Part shown: positions 9,237-19,113 of the stretch, piece by piece
How positions within the stretch are numbered: the first letter of the stretch is position 1
How the letters are laid out: each line of letters begins with the position of its first letter
DNA from: Gammaproteobacteria bacterium
Lineage (GTDB): Bacteria; Pseudomonadota; Gammaproteobacteria; Pseudomonadales; Pseudohongiellaceae
Reading direction: 5' to 3'
Assembly (NCBI GenBank): GCA_029246545.1
Contig: JAQWMX010000010.1
Span: 45,086 to 109,085 of the forward strand
DNA: 64,000 nt
Translations under genes and position numbers: made by a program
The notes under the pieces: generated by a model
The model's database searches: none
What the model was told of the DNA's origin: nothing
The model's input: only the letters and a program-made list of their open reading frames with translations

Positions 9237-9391
9237 GCGCTTGCGGTAAGACAAGGAGTTAAAAAAGAGAGCGGATTGTAGAGATAATAAGGGGTAGATG
9301 CAAATATATTTCACGATGCTAGTACACTTGCAAGCTCATAACGCGGCTCGCGTATTATCACAAAGAGTTAAGACTTTTAAATTAAGTAGAA

Positions 9392-10135
9392 TTAACCAGT
9401 CCTTTGGCGAAGCGCTTCGAATAAAAACACGCCGGCAGATACTGATACATTTAAGGAGCTGGTTTCACCCTGCATAGGAATTGATAATAACTGATCACAG
9501 GTTTCACGGGTAAGTCGGCGTAATCCTGAACCCTCGGCACCAAGAACTAAAGCAAGAGCACCTTTAAGATCAGTGTGATAAATAGATTTATCTGCTTCAC
9601 CGGCTGCCCCCATAATCCATACACCACGTTTTTGCAGGCTTTGTAGAGAACGAACTAGGTTAGTGACGACAATAAATGGAATTATTTCTGCGGCACCACA
9701 AGCAACTTTTCTTACTGTTGCATTCATTAAAACAGACTTGTCTTTAGCCACGATAACAGCATCAACACCGGCGGCTTCAGCAGAGCGTAAACAAGCACCC
9801 AAATTATGTGGGTCAGTAACGCCATCTAAGACTAATAAGAAAGGCGGGCGTTCTAGATTGTCTAAAAGTTCTTCAAGATTAATTTCGTTGAATTCACGCT
9901 TAATTTCTTTACAAAAAGCTAGAGCTCCCTGATGTGTTCCATCAGCTTTTTTATCCAGGTCTTTTTTATCCATAACCTCAACAGATATTCCCAAACTGTT
10001 GGCGCGGTCAGTGATTTCAGAAATTCGTTCATCCAGGCGTCCGCTTTGCAAATAAATTTGCAAAATGACTTCTGGTCGATGTTTTAAGAGTGCGTTAATG
10101 GCATGAATGCCAAAGACCCATTCGTTACTACTCAT
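9392..10135 (-). CDS. rlmB: 23S rRNA 2'-O-methyltransferase RlmB
   Basis: RlmB is a SPOUT-family methyltransferase that methylates the ribose of G2251 in 23S rRNA using SAM. Its 247 residues match the family. The N-terminal L30e-like substrate-binding domain (WVFGIHAINALLKHRPE) is followed by a trefoil-knot domain with the three SPOUT motifs: VTDPHNLGACLRSAEAAG, LVLGAEGSGLRRL and IPMQGETSSLNVSVSAG. It lies 11 bases after rnr, an arrangement typical of gammaproteobacteria. Confidence 0.96.
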   Translation of the reverse strand: MSSNEWVFGIHAINALLKHRPEVILQIYLQSGRLDERISEITDRANSLGISVEVMDKKDLDKKADGTHQGALAFCKEIKREFNEINLEELLDNLERPPFLLVLDGVTDPHNLGACLRSAEAAGVDAVIVAKDKSVLMNATVRKVACGAAEIIPFIVVTNLVRSLQSLQKRGVWIMGAAGEADKSIYHTDLKGALALVLGAEGSGLRRLTRETCDQLLSIPMQGETSSLNVSVSAGVFLFEALRQRTG

Positions 10136-10146
10136 AGTTACTTTTC

Positions 10147-12501
10147 TTATTTCTTACGTGAAGCTTTAGATAATTTTTTACGCGTTATGTCACGCAACTT
10201 TGTTGAGCGTTGTCGTTTAGAAATTATCTTGCCTTTACGCTGTGTACTTTTCTCAGCAATTAATTGCAAATCAATTTTTTTATCATCAAGATCAACTCGC
10301 GCGACAATCACTCGCACTTTATCGCCCATTTGATACTGATAACCTGTACGCTCGCCAGTTAAAGTGTGAGCTGTGGCATCGAAATGATAATAATCATTTT
10401 GTAAAGCAGTGACATGCACCAAACCTTCGATAAAAATATCATCCAGCTGTACAAAAATTCCAAAATTAGTGACGGTTGCCACAGTGCCGGCAAACTCTTC
10501 GCCAATATGTTGTTTTATGTAGTCGCACTTAAGCCAGTCAATTACATCATAAGTGGCTGCATCTGCCCGGCGTTCGGTTAAGGATAATTCTTGGCCGAGA
10601 TTTTCCAGGTCAGCTAGTCTATAAGGATAGATATTTTGGCGTGAAATTTTAGAGTTACCACTTACGGCTAAGATATGTTGTTTATGTTTACCGCCACGAA
10701 TTAAATAACGTATAGCACGATGAACTAGCAAGTCAGGATAGCGGCGAATAGGAGATGTAAAATGAGTATAGGCTTCAAAACCAAGACCGAAATGGCCTTC
10801 ATTCTTTGGTTGATAAACTGCTTGCATAAGAGAGCGAATCACCATGAGTTGCAATAGCTGGCGGTCAGGTCTATTTTTTAATCGATCTAAAATAATTTGA
10901 TAATCTATTGGGGTTGGGTCTAGTTTGCGAGCTAAACCGATGCCGATGCCTCGAAGAAAATCATAAAGCTTAGTGACTTTTTCTTCATTTGGTCCAGCAT
11001 GCACTCGATACAGTGCTGGTAGTTTAGAATGTAGTAAAAATTCTGCACTGCATACGTTGGCGCAAAGCATACATTCTTCAATGATGCGATGAGCATCGTT
11101 TCTTTCTACCGGAATAATTTCTTTAATTTTTTTCTTTTCAGAAAAAATTATTCGTGTTTCCACACTTTCGAAATCAAGTGCGCCGCGCTCTCTGCGAGAT
11201 TTATTCAGAACCTTATATAAAGCATAAAGATTTTTTAAATCAGGCAACAAATCATTGTGCTTATCTTGAACACGTTGTTGTAAGCGTCTGTCGGCGTCAG
11301 TTTTCCCTGGCTCCAACATTGCAGCTACTTCGGTGTAGGTTAGTCTGGCATGAGAATGAATAATGCCTTCACAAAATTTATAAGCTGCAATATCACCTTC
11401 TCGATTGATCTCCATTTTACAAACCATGACCAGTCGATCTTCACGCGGTCTTAAGGAACATAAACCATTGGATATTTCTTCCGGTAACATGGGTATTACA
11501 TGGCCGGGAAAATAAACTGAATTTCCGCGTTGCTGGGCTTCATTATCCAGAGTGCTATCAACATTTACGTAATGAGAAACATCAGCTATCGCCACATATA
11601 AGGTCCAGCCTTTGCCACGTTGACGTTGGCAATAAACAGCATCATCAAAATCTTTTGCATCTTCACCATCGATAGTAACGAAGGGTAATTTTCGTAGATC
11701 AATTCGTTGTTCGGCTTCTTTAGATGGGCTGCCTTGCTTATTAATGTTTTTGAGTTCAGCAGAAATTCCTCTGGGCCAAACACAGGGGATCTCATGTGCC
11801 CGTATGGCAACTTCAATTTCCATTCCTGGTTTTGCAACATCACCCAATACTTCTACAACTGCCCCGGTACTTTTTACATGACCATGAGCAAACTTAATAA
11901 TATCGACAACTACAAAGTCTCCATCTTTTGCATTCTTGTATTTCTTTGGCGGAATTAAAATTTCTTGGCTAATACGTTTATTTTGTGGAATTACCACACC
12001 AACTCCAGACTCTCGATAATATCGTCCGACAAATTGATTGCGTTTACGCTTCAGTACTTCAACGAGCTTGCCTTCTAGTCGGCCACGTCGGTCAGTGCTA
12101 GATATACGCGCTAACACCTTATCGCCATCGAAAACTTTACGCATTTGGTTAGGTGACAGGAAAAGGTCTTCACCGCCTTCATCTGGGATCACAAAACCAA
12201 AGCCTTCTTTATTTCCCTGAATGACACCTTTAATTAAATCCATTTTCCGTACTAAGCCAAACGCGCCACTGCGACTTTCAATTAATTGACCATCTCGAGC
12301 CATGGCGTTAAGCCGACGGCGAAGCGCTTCTTGTGCTTCAGCATCGAAAAGTAATAATTCTTTGCAAAGTGCCAGATGCACAATTGGTTCACCGCGTTCT
12401 TCTAAATGTTGCAGAATAAATTTACGGCTGGGGATAGGGTTATCGTAGCGCGAAGCTTCTCGTGCAGCATGAGGGTCTTGAGTTTTTTTAGAACGTGGCA
12501 T
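10147..12501 (-). CDS. rnr: Ribonuclease R
   Basis: RNase R is a processive 3'-5' exoribonuclease that degrades structured RNA. The 784-residue protein has an N-terminal helix-turn-helix-like segment, then cold-shock domains (GNKEGFGFVIPDEGGEDLFL). The RNB catalytic domain follows, with metal-binding aspartates in DGEDAKDFDDAVYC. An S1 domain (FAGTVATVTNFGIFVQLDD) comes next, and a Lys/Arg-rich tail ends the protein. Length and order are those of the family. It is transcribed with rlmB. Confidence 0.97.
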   Translation of the reverse strand: MPRSKKTQDPHAAREASRYDNPIPSRKFILQHLEERGEPIVHLALCKELLLFDAEAQEALRRRLNAMARDGQLIESRSGAFGLVRKMDLIKGVIQGNKEGFGFVIPDEGGEDLFLSPNQMRKVFDGDKVLARISSTDRRGRLEGKLVEVLKRKRNQFVGRYYRESGVGVVIPQNKRISQEILIPPKKYKNAKDGDFVVVDIIKFAHGHVKSTGAVVEVLGDVAKPGMEIEVAIRAHEIPCVWPRGISAELKNINKQGSPSKEAEQRIDLRKLPFVTIDGEDAKDFDDAVYCQRQRGKGWTLYVAIADVSHYVNVDSTLDNEAQQRGNSVYFPGHVIPMLPEEISNGLCSLRPREDRLVMVCKMEINREGDIAAYKFCEGIIHSHARLTYTEVAAMLEPGKTDADRRLQQRVQDKHNDLLPDLKNLYALYKVLNKSRRERGALDFESVETRIIFSEKKKIKEIIPVERNDAHRIIEECMLCANVCSAEFLLHSKLPALYRVHAGPNEEKVTKLYDFLRGIGIGLARKLDPTPIDYQIILDRLKNRPDRQLLQLMVIRSLMQAVYQPKNEGHFGLGFEAYTHFTSPIRRYPDLLVHRAIRYLIRGGKHKQHILAVSGNSKISRQNIYPYRLADLENLGQELSLTERRADAATYDVIDWLKCDYIKQHIGEEFAGTVATVTNFGIFVQLDDIFIEGLVHVTALQNDYYHFDATAHTLTGERTGYQYQMGDKVRVIVARVDLDDKKIDLQLIAEKSTQRKGKIISKRQRSTKLRDITRKKLSKASRKK

Positions 12502-12585
12502 CTTAGCCTAAAGGGGATAAATGAATGTGCTGCCAGTATAGCACTCAGGCCACTAAACAACATTGACAGAGCAGGGTGGAGCCGG

Positions 12586-12605
12586 TGTATCCCGTCAGCA
12601 CTAGT
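12586..12605 (+). repeat. Left copy of a perfect 20-bp inverted repeat
   Basis: TGTATCCCGTCAGCACTAGT at 12586-12605 is the exact reverse complement of 18768-18787. The outer ends read TGT...ACA, the terminal bases of Mu- and Tn7-type elements. The bracketed 6.2 kb contains no transposase, and the 5 bases flanking each end do not match. Confidence 0.6.
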
Positions 12606-12673
12606 CCTAATGGAAGAAAACGTACTCGCGGCGGCTGGTTCTCTAACTTGAGATAATCAACCGATAATAAACA

Positions 12674-12963
12674 ATGAAGCTCTTCACCATCATCTTCACA
12701 GCCCTCATAGCTTTCCTAGCCTACTCCGAGCTAGACATCTCTCTAAAAGACACAGGCTACATAGCCAACTACGCCTTACCTTTCTTCACAGACGACACAG
12801 CTCCTAATATAGAATCCGATACATCCCCGACTAATACAACTCCACTAGACGGTGTTACTGCACAGGTGGCGACACAATAGATGTTTTCTTAGATGGCGAA
12901 ACTCAAAGAATTAGATATATAGGCTGTATGTCGTCAAAACCTTTTGGACTGAGGGCAGTCTGA
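12674..12963 (+). pseudogene. Frameshifted and truncated SNase-like nuclease gene
   Basis: An open frame from ATG 12674 encodes a hydrophobic leader (LFTIIFTALIAFLAYSEL) and stops at 12878-12880. In another frame, from 12868, the sequence reads GDTIDVFLDGETQRIRYIG, which matches the N-terminal motif of staphylococcal-nuclease-like enzymes (DGDT..V...G...R.RYIG). It then stops at 12963, far short of the roughly 150-residue fold. A frameshift plus loss of the C-terminal half explains this. It is probably the relic of an exported or membrane-anchored nuclease. The low-homology leader makes the upstream boundary uncertain. Confidence 0.6.
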
Positions 12964-13187
12964 TTCAAGAGACAGATTAGATCGCATAGACAGCAGCAAC
13001 CCTAAATATCTTACGGCGTTTTAATTCGGTAAAGAAGGACATCCATAACCTTGATTTTCTTATTGTGGGGTGAGTTTAACCAAGAAATGAGAAAAAAGCC
13101 CTAACGTCCGCTTTGGATAATAAGCGGGCCTTAAGAAATGTTTGAAATTTGAGTTTATTGATTAGATATAGTTAACCCAGAAAAGAA

Positions 13188-13220
13188 AAACCACTCAAAG
13201 GCATAACCTTTGAGTGGTTT
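13188..13220 (-). terminator. Strong rho-independent terminator
   Basis: A perfect 14-bp stem, AAACCACTCAAAGG and its complement, surrounds the loop CATAA. On the minus strand it is followed by a T-rich run. It lies 32 bases after the stop of the gene at 13252-15393. Confidence 0.92.
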
Positions 13221-13251
13221 CCGATATTACTTTTGTCTTGTTCAGTCGTTC

Positions 13252-15393
13252 TTAGTGAGCAAGCGCATCTGGTCTAATTTGGAACTGTACCATTTTACCA
13301 ACTTGGCCTTGTCCACCTTCAGTATGCCAAATCATGTTTGAACCATAGTTCGCCCATAAGCTTCGACCTTTCCAGCCGGCATCCGGATCATCGATACGTC
13401 CATCTAGCCCTCTATGATAAAAACCCAATGGGTAAGGCACACGCATTGTAGTCCACTCACCAGATTCAGGGTCTAAAGCCATCAGTGAATCTGAAAATGA
13501 ACCAGTTATAATTGGCGTATCTTTCCCTAAACCAATAACATCATGCTGATCTACCCAACCAAGATAATGGAAGTCTGCTCCAGCATTATCATCAGAATTA
13601 GTAAATCTTGGACCATCAGTATCATACAAGGTCCAACCATTTTCACAGTGTGTTCCTACCTCAGTACCAGGGCCACTTGTCACTGAACATTGGTTACGAT
13701 CAAACCGTGCCCAGTGGCTACTGCCTGCCAAAGATAACCAGACAACACCATTAGAATCAATATCAATACCGCGAGGATCAGAACCAGGATTAGGCACTTG
13801 GTAAACTTCTGAGATACAGGTTTCAGGCGGATTATTGCCGCGATTTAATCTAATGATGTGACCAGGATAAGTTTCGTTTGCGCCCCAAACAATATCACCA
13901 TTATTTGGGTCAGGAATCACAGAATACATATTAAGGCGTACTTCAGTATCCAGACTAGGGTCAGCTTCTTCACCCGGGATATTCCAGGGTTTTGTAATCA
14001 CCCCATCGCCATTTGTATCTATTACTTGCGGGCACCAACCTTGAGAAAACTCCTCGTCGTGGGTCAGATCAAATAAACGCGTATTAACCCAGCCAAATGC
14101 AGGTCCGGCAATTTCGTTATAGTACATTGTACTATCCGGGTCAGATGCCATCTGTAAGTGATGCGTAGAAAAGCAGGTATCAATCAACTCGAATTCGCCA
14201 GTAGCAGGATCATAAACAGAAGCCTGTCGAATGCTAAAAGTCAGTGGGTAATATTGTCCATACTTATTATCAGAGTCCTCTCCACACCATTCTGGTTGAT
14301 CGAGACGGTTACGAACAGTTGAAGTTAGCCATATTCGACCATCAGGCCCCATCATAGGGTTATGCGGATCAGAAGGATTTTCGGGACTCCACAAAGCCTC
14401 ATCCCCCCAAAAGTTGGAAGGCTGAATTGCCAATGGGAAACGACTAGCTACATCGCGCGGATCTCCCTTGGTTGGAATATTCACTTTTGAGAAAACATTT
14501 GTTACCGGATCCATTATGGCAATATAACCATGGCCAGAAGAAACAGCATACGTAGGGCCATAAGCATTTACCCTAGGGTTGTTTTTATCAGTTGAAACCA
14601 TGTCGTGCATAAAGTCATGATCTCCACCTATATCTCGTTGTGTGATTACGACATTACGCTCAATGCCTTGTGGACGAGGTGGAACAGGAGGAAGTGCACC
14701 ATCTTCAATTCTATCAGTCCATTCAGACATGACTCCTGCCATACCCTGAACGCCGATTCCTGCAAAAAGACCAAACATTTGGTTACCACGAACACCTGTT
14801 TGGGTTCTGTATATCCAGGCTTCTTCTGATGAATCGAATCCCAAATGGTCCATGTGACTCAGGCCGCGAGTTAACTCATTGCCCAATTGATGACAAAAAC
14901 CACAACCTCTTTTGAATTCATGGATGAAACGTCTTTGGCTGGTTATGTCTTGGGTAAATCCATTTTCTAATGGAGAATTGAACACATCTTGGCCAGGTAT
15001 TTCCAATAAGGATAACCAGTAATTCCCAGGGTAAACTTGAGCAGCTTCAGAAGCCGAAGGTGCAACGATAGCTGTCAGGTTAAGGTCTCTATCACCCGGT
15101 CGACCTTCAATTGACTGATTATCAGCCAAGCCATAGCCCCTTACCCAGACATTATAGGTTGCTACAGGCAATTCAGGCAGTACATAACGGCCTTCATCAT
15201 CAGTCACAACGATTTTAGTGTAATGTGAATCTAATTCGTCAGTTTCAGCAATTACCCAGACCCCTGCTTCCGGGCCATTAGCACTAGTAACTGCGCCAGT
15301 GATATAGCCTTCGGGCATTACATTTTCTTGAGCATTTAACAGACCACTGAATAGCAATAACCCTAGTGCAGAGACTTTACAAATATTATTCAT
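13252..15393 (-). CDS. Exported carboxypeptidase-regulatory-like / beta-propeller protein with one haem c site
   Basis: The 713-residue protein begins with a signal peptide (GLLLFSGLLNAQ). A carboxypeptidase-regulatory-like fold spans about residues 28-110 (GYITGAVTSANGPEAGVWVIA... ending in the DLNLT strand). A single CxxCH site at C164-H168 (RGCGFCHQLG) comes next. The rest resembles virginiamycin-B-lyase/NHL-type beta-propellers, with repeats such as DPATGEFELID and GVVWLSLAGSSHWARFD. It is therefore probably a periplasmic haem protein acting on a small molecule, although the substrate is unknown. It is monocistronic with its own terminator, divergent from glcB. Confidence 0.7.
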   Translation of the reverse strand: MNNICKVSALGLLLFSGLLNAQENVMPEGYITGAVTSANGPEAGVWVIAETDELDSHYTKIVVTDDEGRYVLPELPVATYNVWVRGYGLADNQSIEGRPGDRDLNLTAIVAPSASEAAQVYPGNYWLSLLEIPGQDVFNSPLENGFTQDITSQRRFIHEFKRGCGFCHQLGNELTRGLSHMDHLGFDSSEEAWIYRTQTGVRGNQMFGLFAGIGVQGMAGVMSEWTDRIEDGALPPVPPRPQGIERNVVITQRDIGGDHDFMHDMVSTDKNNPRVNAYGPTYAVSSGHGYIAIMDPVTNVFSKVNIPTKGDPRDVASRFPLAIQPSNFWGDEALWSPENPSDPHNPMMGPDGRIWLTSTVRNRLDQPEWCGEDSDNKYGQYYPLTFSIRQASVYDPATGEFELIDTCFSTHHLQMASDPDSTMYYNEIAGPAFGWVNTRLFDLTHDEEFSQGWCPQVIDTNGDGVITKPWNIPGEEADPSLDTEVRLNMYSVIPDPNNGDIVWGANETYPGHIIRLNRGNNPPETCISEVYQVPNPGSDPRGIDIDSNGVVWLSLAGSSHWARFDRNQCSVTSGPGTEVGTHCENGWTLYDTDGPRFTNSDDNAGADFHYLGWVDQHDVIGLGKDTPIITGSFSDSLMALDPESGEWTTMRVPYPLGFYHRGLDGRIDDPDAGWKGRSLWANYGSNMIWHTEGGQGQVGKMVQFQIRPDALAH

Positions 15394-15606
15394 ACCTTTC
15401 CCCCAACCTTATTAAATTATATTTTTAATATTTCTATTTCATATAATAAAAGTGCCATCGATTAAAGCATAACTAATACATAAACAAAAAGTATGTGGTT
15501 TATTTTAGCTAGTAGATTTGATAGTTTCATCACCACCTAAAAGACCATGAGTTTTTGCTCTTTTTATTCTTCTTTTTTCAATGTTATTAATTAATAAGGA
15601 ATTCAC

Positions 15607-17769
15607 TTGGTAAACCGAATCCAACAAGGCGGGCTTAGTATCTGCAAAGTTATTTATGACTTAGTCATGGATGAAATCTTGCCTGGCACAAAAATAGAAC
15701 CGACACATTTCTGGATTAAATTTGAGGATTTGATTAATCAGCTAGGCCCTGAAAATAAAGCCTTACTTAACAAGCGAGATGAGCTTCAATCAAAAATAGA
15801 TACTTGGTATCAACAACAAGCAAGTTTCGATGTTGATCAGCATAAACAATTTTTAGAAGAAATTGGTTATCTCTTACCTGAAGGTGATGCTTTTCAAATA
15901 AGCACAACCAATGTTGATAGTGAGATTGCTGGAACCGCGGGCCCACAATTAGTAGTACCAATTAATAATGCGCGCTTTGCACTGAATGCTGCCAATGCAC
16001 GTTGGGGTAGTTTGTTTGATGCCTATTATGGAACTGATGTCATAGCTGAGAGCAAAGGCTTAGAAAAAAGCTCTGCATACAACTCAGCTCGTGGCGACGA
16101 AGTCATAAAACTTGCTAACAAGTTTCTTGATCAAGCGGTTCCTTTAAATAATGGCTCACACCAAAACGTCATTGAGTATCGTCTAAGGGATAAAGAACTC
16201 GTCGCCATTTTTGCAGATCAGTCTGAGAATCAACTTAAAAACCCAGCACAATTGCTTGGCTATAACGGAGTCAATGAACTCGAATCTCTTTTGCTAATTA
16301 ACAATGGTTTGCATATTGATATCCAGCTCGATAGAAATCACCCTATAGGCAAAAAATCCTTGTCTAGCGTAAAAGATATTGTGCTGGAATCTGCCATCAG
16401 CACGATCTTGGATTTTGAAGATTCGGTTTCCACCGTTGATGCCGAAGACAAAACACTTGCCTATAAAAACTGGCTCAACTTAATGAAAGGAACCTTAAAT
16501 ACAACCTTCAATAAAGCTGGTAAATCCATAAATCGTAGTTTAAATCCAGATAGAAAATATCTAGATAGAGAAGGCAATACTTTCAGCCTACATGGCCGTA
16601 GTCTGCTATTAGTACGGAACGTAGGGCATGCCATGTATACAGATGCCATTCTGGATAGCCAAGGCAATGAAATACCTGAGACCTTTTTAGATCTTATGCT
16701 AACCAGCCTATCTGCTTTACATGATCTACAAACAGACTCAGCTATAAGAAACAGTCGTACTGGCAGTATTTATATTGTAAAACCGAAAATGCACGGACCT
16801 GAAGAAGTTGCCTTCACCAATAAATTATTCAGCTATGTGGAAGATGCGCTTGGCCTGGAATCTAACACTCTTAAAGTGGGTGTTATGGATGAAGAACGTC
16901 GTACTACTGTTAATTTAAAAGAATGCATTCGAGCAGTGAGTGAACGTTTAATGTTTATCAACACCGGCTTTCTTGATCGTACAGGCGATGAAATTCATAC
17001 CAGTATGGAAGCTGGCGCCATGCTACCAAAAGAAGCTATAAAAGGTGAGCAATGGATTAAAGCTTATGAAGACTGGAACGTGGATGTTGGTATTGAATGT
17101 GGTCTGCAAGGTAAGGCCCAAATTGGTAAAGGTATGTGGGCAAAGCCGGATGAGATGCAGGAAATGATGTCGACTAAACAAGCTCAACCTTTAGCTGGAG
17201 CGAGTTGCGCATGGGTGCCCTCTCCTACAGCAGCCACATTACATGCCATACATTACCATCAGGTAAATGTAACGGAGCAACAATCTAAGGTTAGTGAGCG
17301 GCCTCGGGCTAGCCTGACAGACATTCTCACTCCACCTTTAATGTTGAAAACAAGCGTTGCTGAAAGCGACATCAAAAAAGATCTTGATAACAACAGTCAG
17401 AGCATTCTTGGCTATGTTGTGCGTTGGATAGACCAAGGCATTGGTTGCTCTACAGTAGCTGACATCAACAATGTTGGCTTAATGGAAGATCGAGCTACTT
17501 TAAGAATTTCCAGTCAACATATAGCGAACTGGTTAAGACATGAGGTATGCACAGCAGAGCAGGTTATTGCTTCTATGCAGCGTATGGCCAAAATAGTTGA
17601 TGAGCAAAATAGTCATGACGACAATTACCAGAACATGGCACCTAATTACGAATCAAGTATTGCCTTTCAAGCAGCCAAAGATTTAATTTTTAAAGGCTGC
17701 GAACAAGCCAACGGTTATACAGAATTTATATTGCATGCTCGCCGGCGAGAACAAAAATCTAAAGGCTGA
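15607..17769 (+). CDS. glcB: Malate synthase G
   Basis: Malate synthase G condenses glyoxylate with acetyl-CoA to give malate, in the glyoxylate and glycolate pathways. The 720-residue length is that of the monomeric G isoform. Conserved stretches include NARFALNAANARWGSLFDA, LDFEDSVSTVDAEDK (acid/metal region), FINTGFLDRTGDEIHTSM and GASCAWVPSPTAATLHA. The start codon is TTG at 15607, chosen because AAGGA lies about 7 bases upstream and no ATG or GTG fits better. No isocitrate lyase or glycolate oxidase gene is nearby, so it is encoded alone. Confidence 0.96.
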   Translation: MVNRIQQGGLSICKVIYDLVMDEILPGTKIEPTHFWIKFEDLINQLGPENKALLNKRDELQSKIDTWYQQQASFDVDQHKQFLEEIGYLLPEGDAFQISTTNVDSEIAGTAGPQLVVPINNARFALNAANARWGSLFDAYYGTDVIAESKGLEKSSAYNSARGDEVIKLANKFLDQAVPLNNGSHQNVIEYRLRDKELVAIFADQSENQLKNPAQLLGYNGVNELESLLLINNGLHIDIQLDRNHPIGKKSLSSVKDIVLESAISTILDFEDSVSTVDAEDKTLAYKNWLNLMKGTLNTTFNKAGKSINRSLNPDRKYLDREGNTFSLHGRSLLLVRNVGHAMYTDAILDSQGNEIPETFLDLMLTSLSALHDLQTDSAIRNSRTGSIYIVKPKMHGPEEVAFTNKLFSYVEDALGLESNTLKVGVMDEERRTTVNLKECIRAVSERLMFINTGFLDRTGDEIHTSMEAGAMLPKEAIKGEQWIKAYEDWNVDVGIECGLQGKAQIGKGMWAKPDEMQEMMSTKQAQPLAGASCAWVPSPTAATLHAIHYHQVNVTEQQSKVSERPRASLTDILTPPLMLKTSVAESDIKKDLDNNSQSILGYVVRWIDQGIGCSTVADINNVGLMEDRATLRISSQHIANWLRHEVCTAEQVIASMQRMAKIVDEQNSHDDNYQNMAPNYESSIAFQAAKDLIFKGCEQANGYTEFILHARRREQKSKG

Positions 17770-17804
17770 TTAAATGAATAATTAAATGAATAGTAGCTAC
17801 GTGC

Positions 17805-18668
17805 TTATAATTTACCCAAGCCTTCAGTTAGCTCCACACTTACACCTTTGGGGTCGATAAATGATGCAGAATAAACTCCTAGCTCACTTATCCAATGATA
17901 AGGTTTGTCAAAAACAATGCCTTTAGCTTCAAGCTCTCGACAAAACGCTTCTAGATTTTCAACCTCAAAACCGACGTGGTCGATAGCGGTACCTTGAGTA
18001 GCAGCAAATGGTCCATCACCGAGGACAAAGGGCCTATCACCAAGTTGCCCAAAACTCATATTCATCCCCGGCACATTAGTAGCACTTCCTATAGTGCCTC
18101 GTGCCTGAGTTTCTAAATCAAACATGGTGTTATACCAATTCAAAAGCTCCTCATAAGCTTCTGCAGAATAATGAATATGGTAGCCAGTAAATTCTCTATG
18201 AAGGCTTTGATCTTCTTGTAATTCCACTTCCACACCACCTGGCAAAGTTACATAGGCATTGGTATAACCTTCTGCACCAGGAAAAATTGGCCCCATCTCT
18301 AATCCAGCATCCTCCCACTTAGTTATAAACTTATCGATATCACGAAGTTTGAAACCAAAATGATGCATAACGGTATCGACAGAAGCTAAGCTTGGCGTTT
18401 GTTCTTCAAACATGACGATAAAGTTTTGAAACTTCACCGCAACTTCAGAACCTACCGTGATGAATTCACCATCAAAATGCTCAATCCATAGTGCAAGATG
18501 CTCTTCAATATCCGGCACATTTAAATGCACATGCCCAAAAGCTAAACCATTCTCATCAGGAGTGGCTAATTGAGCAGATGCTATCGGAGACAGAAGCCAC
18601 GCTGAAACTACACTTATACTTAAAACTCTAACAAAAGTTCTAAGACTTAATTTATTAATTAAAGACAT
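17805..18668 (-). CDS. Exported VOC (glyoxalase/dioxygenase-like) protein
   Basis: The protein has 287 residues with an N-terminal signal peptide ending SPIASAQ. Two vicinal-oxygen-chelate domains follow. The first starts FGHVHLNVPDIEEHLALW and ends VTLPGGVEVELQEDQ. The second starts YHIHYSAEAYEELLNWY and ends FIDPKGVSVELTEG. Each keeps His/Glu positions that usually bind a metal (HVHLN, VEVELQE; IDHVGFEVEN, VSVELTE). VOC enzymes include glyoxalases, extradiol dioxygenases and resistance proteins, and the substrate cannot be told from sequence. Export is unusual for the fold. Confidence 0.8.
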   Translation of the reverse strand: MSLINKLSLRTFVRVLSISVVSAWLLSPIASAQLATPDENGLAFGHVHLNVPDIEEHLALWIEHFDGEFITVGSEVAVKFQNFIVMFEEQTPSLASVDTVMHHFGFKLRDIDKFITKWEDAGLEMGPIFPGAEGYTNAYVTLPGGVEVELQEDQSLHREFTGYHIHYSAEAYEELLNWYNTMFDLETQARGTIGSATNVPGMNMSFGQLGDRPFVLGDGPFAATQGTAIDHVGFEVENLEAFCRELEAKGIVFDKPYHWISELGVYSASFIDPKGVSVELTEGLGKL

Positions 18669-18767
18669 ACGTACTCATTAATTATTGAATTGATAATAGG
18701 CATTAAACAAGAATTAGATGGAATGCGCTATAAGCGCTTGGCTTAAGCAATCAGGCTAATTGGTCCA

Positions 18768-18787
18768 ACTAGTGCTGACGGGATACA
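18768..18787 (-). repeat. Right copy of the perfect 20-bp inverted repeat
   Basis: ACTAGTGCTGACGGGATACA at 18768-18787 is the reverse complement of 12586-12605, with 20 of 20 bases identical. It lies 21 bases before the 3' end of tRNA-His. Flanking bases do not show a target-site duplication. Confidence 0.6.
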
Positions 18788-18808
18788 GAATGATATGAAA
18801 TATTGAAT

Positions 18809-18885
18809 TGGGGTGGCCGACGGGGATTGAACCCGCGACAACAGGAATCACAATCCTGGGCTCTACCAACTGAGCTACGGCCACC
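18809..18885 (-). tRNA. tRNA-His (GTG)
   Basis: The minus strand folds as a 77-base tRNA with acceptor GTGGCCG pairing CGGCCAC, the extra G at position -1 opposite discriminator C (a tRNA-His identity feature), anticodon GTG, and an encoded CCA end. It is third in the Pro-Arg-His cluster. Confidence 0.97.
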
Positions 18886-18926
18886 ATTAAGACTTTCTGT
18901 TTGGTTCAAACAAACCGAGCAAAAAA

Positions 18927-19003
18927 TGGCACGCCCGGCAGGATTCGAACCTGCTACCCTCGGCTTAGAAGGCCGATGCTCTATCCAGATGAGCTACGGG
19001 CGC
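18927..19003 (-). tRNA. tRNA-Arg (TCT)
   Basis: This 77-base tRNA has acceptor GCGCCCG pairing CGGGCGT, anticodon TCT in CTTCTAA, T-loop GGTTCGAATCC, discriminator G and an encoded CCA. It reads AGA codons. Confidence 0.97.
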
Positions 19004-19036
19004 TTAACTTGGGATTACAATATAGCAAGTTGAAAT

Positions 19037-19113
19037 TGGTCGGGGTAGAGAGATTCGAACTCCCGACATCCTGCTCCCAAAGCAGGCGCGCTACCAGACT
19101 GCGCTATACCCCG
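19037..19113 (-). tRNA. tRNA-Pro (TGG)
   Basis: This 77-base tRNA has acceptor CGGGGTA pairing TACCCCG, anticodon TGG in TTTGGGA, discriminator A and an encoded CCA. It is first in the minus-strand tRNA cluster, so the promoter should lie in 19114-19448. Confidence 0.97.

Noticed and set aside
11586..11843. 85-codon frame within rnr
   Set aside because: It lies inside the conserved RNase R catalytic region in another frame.
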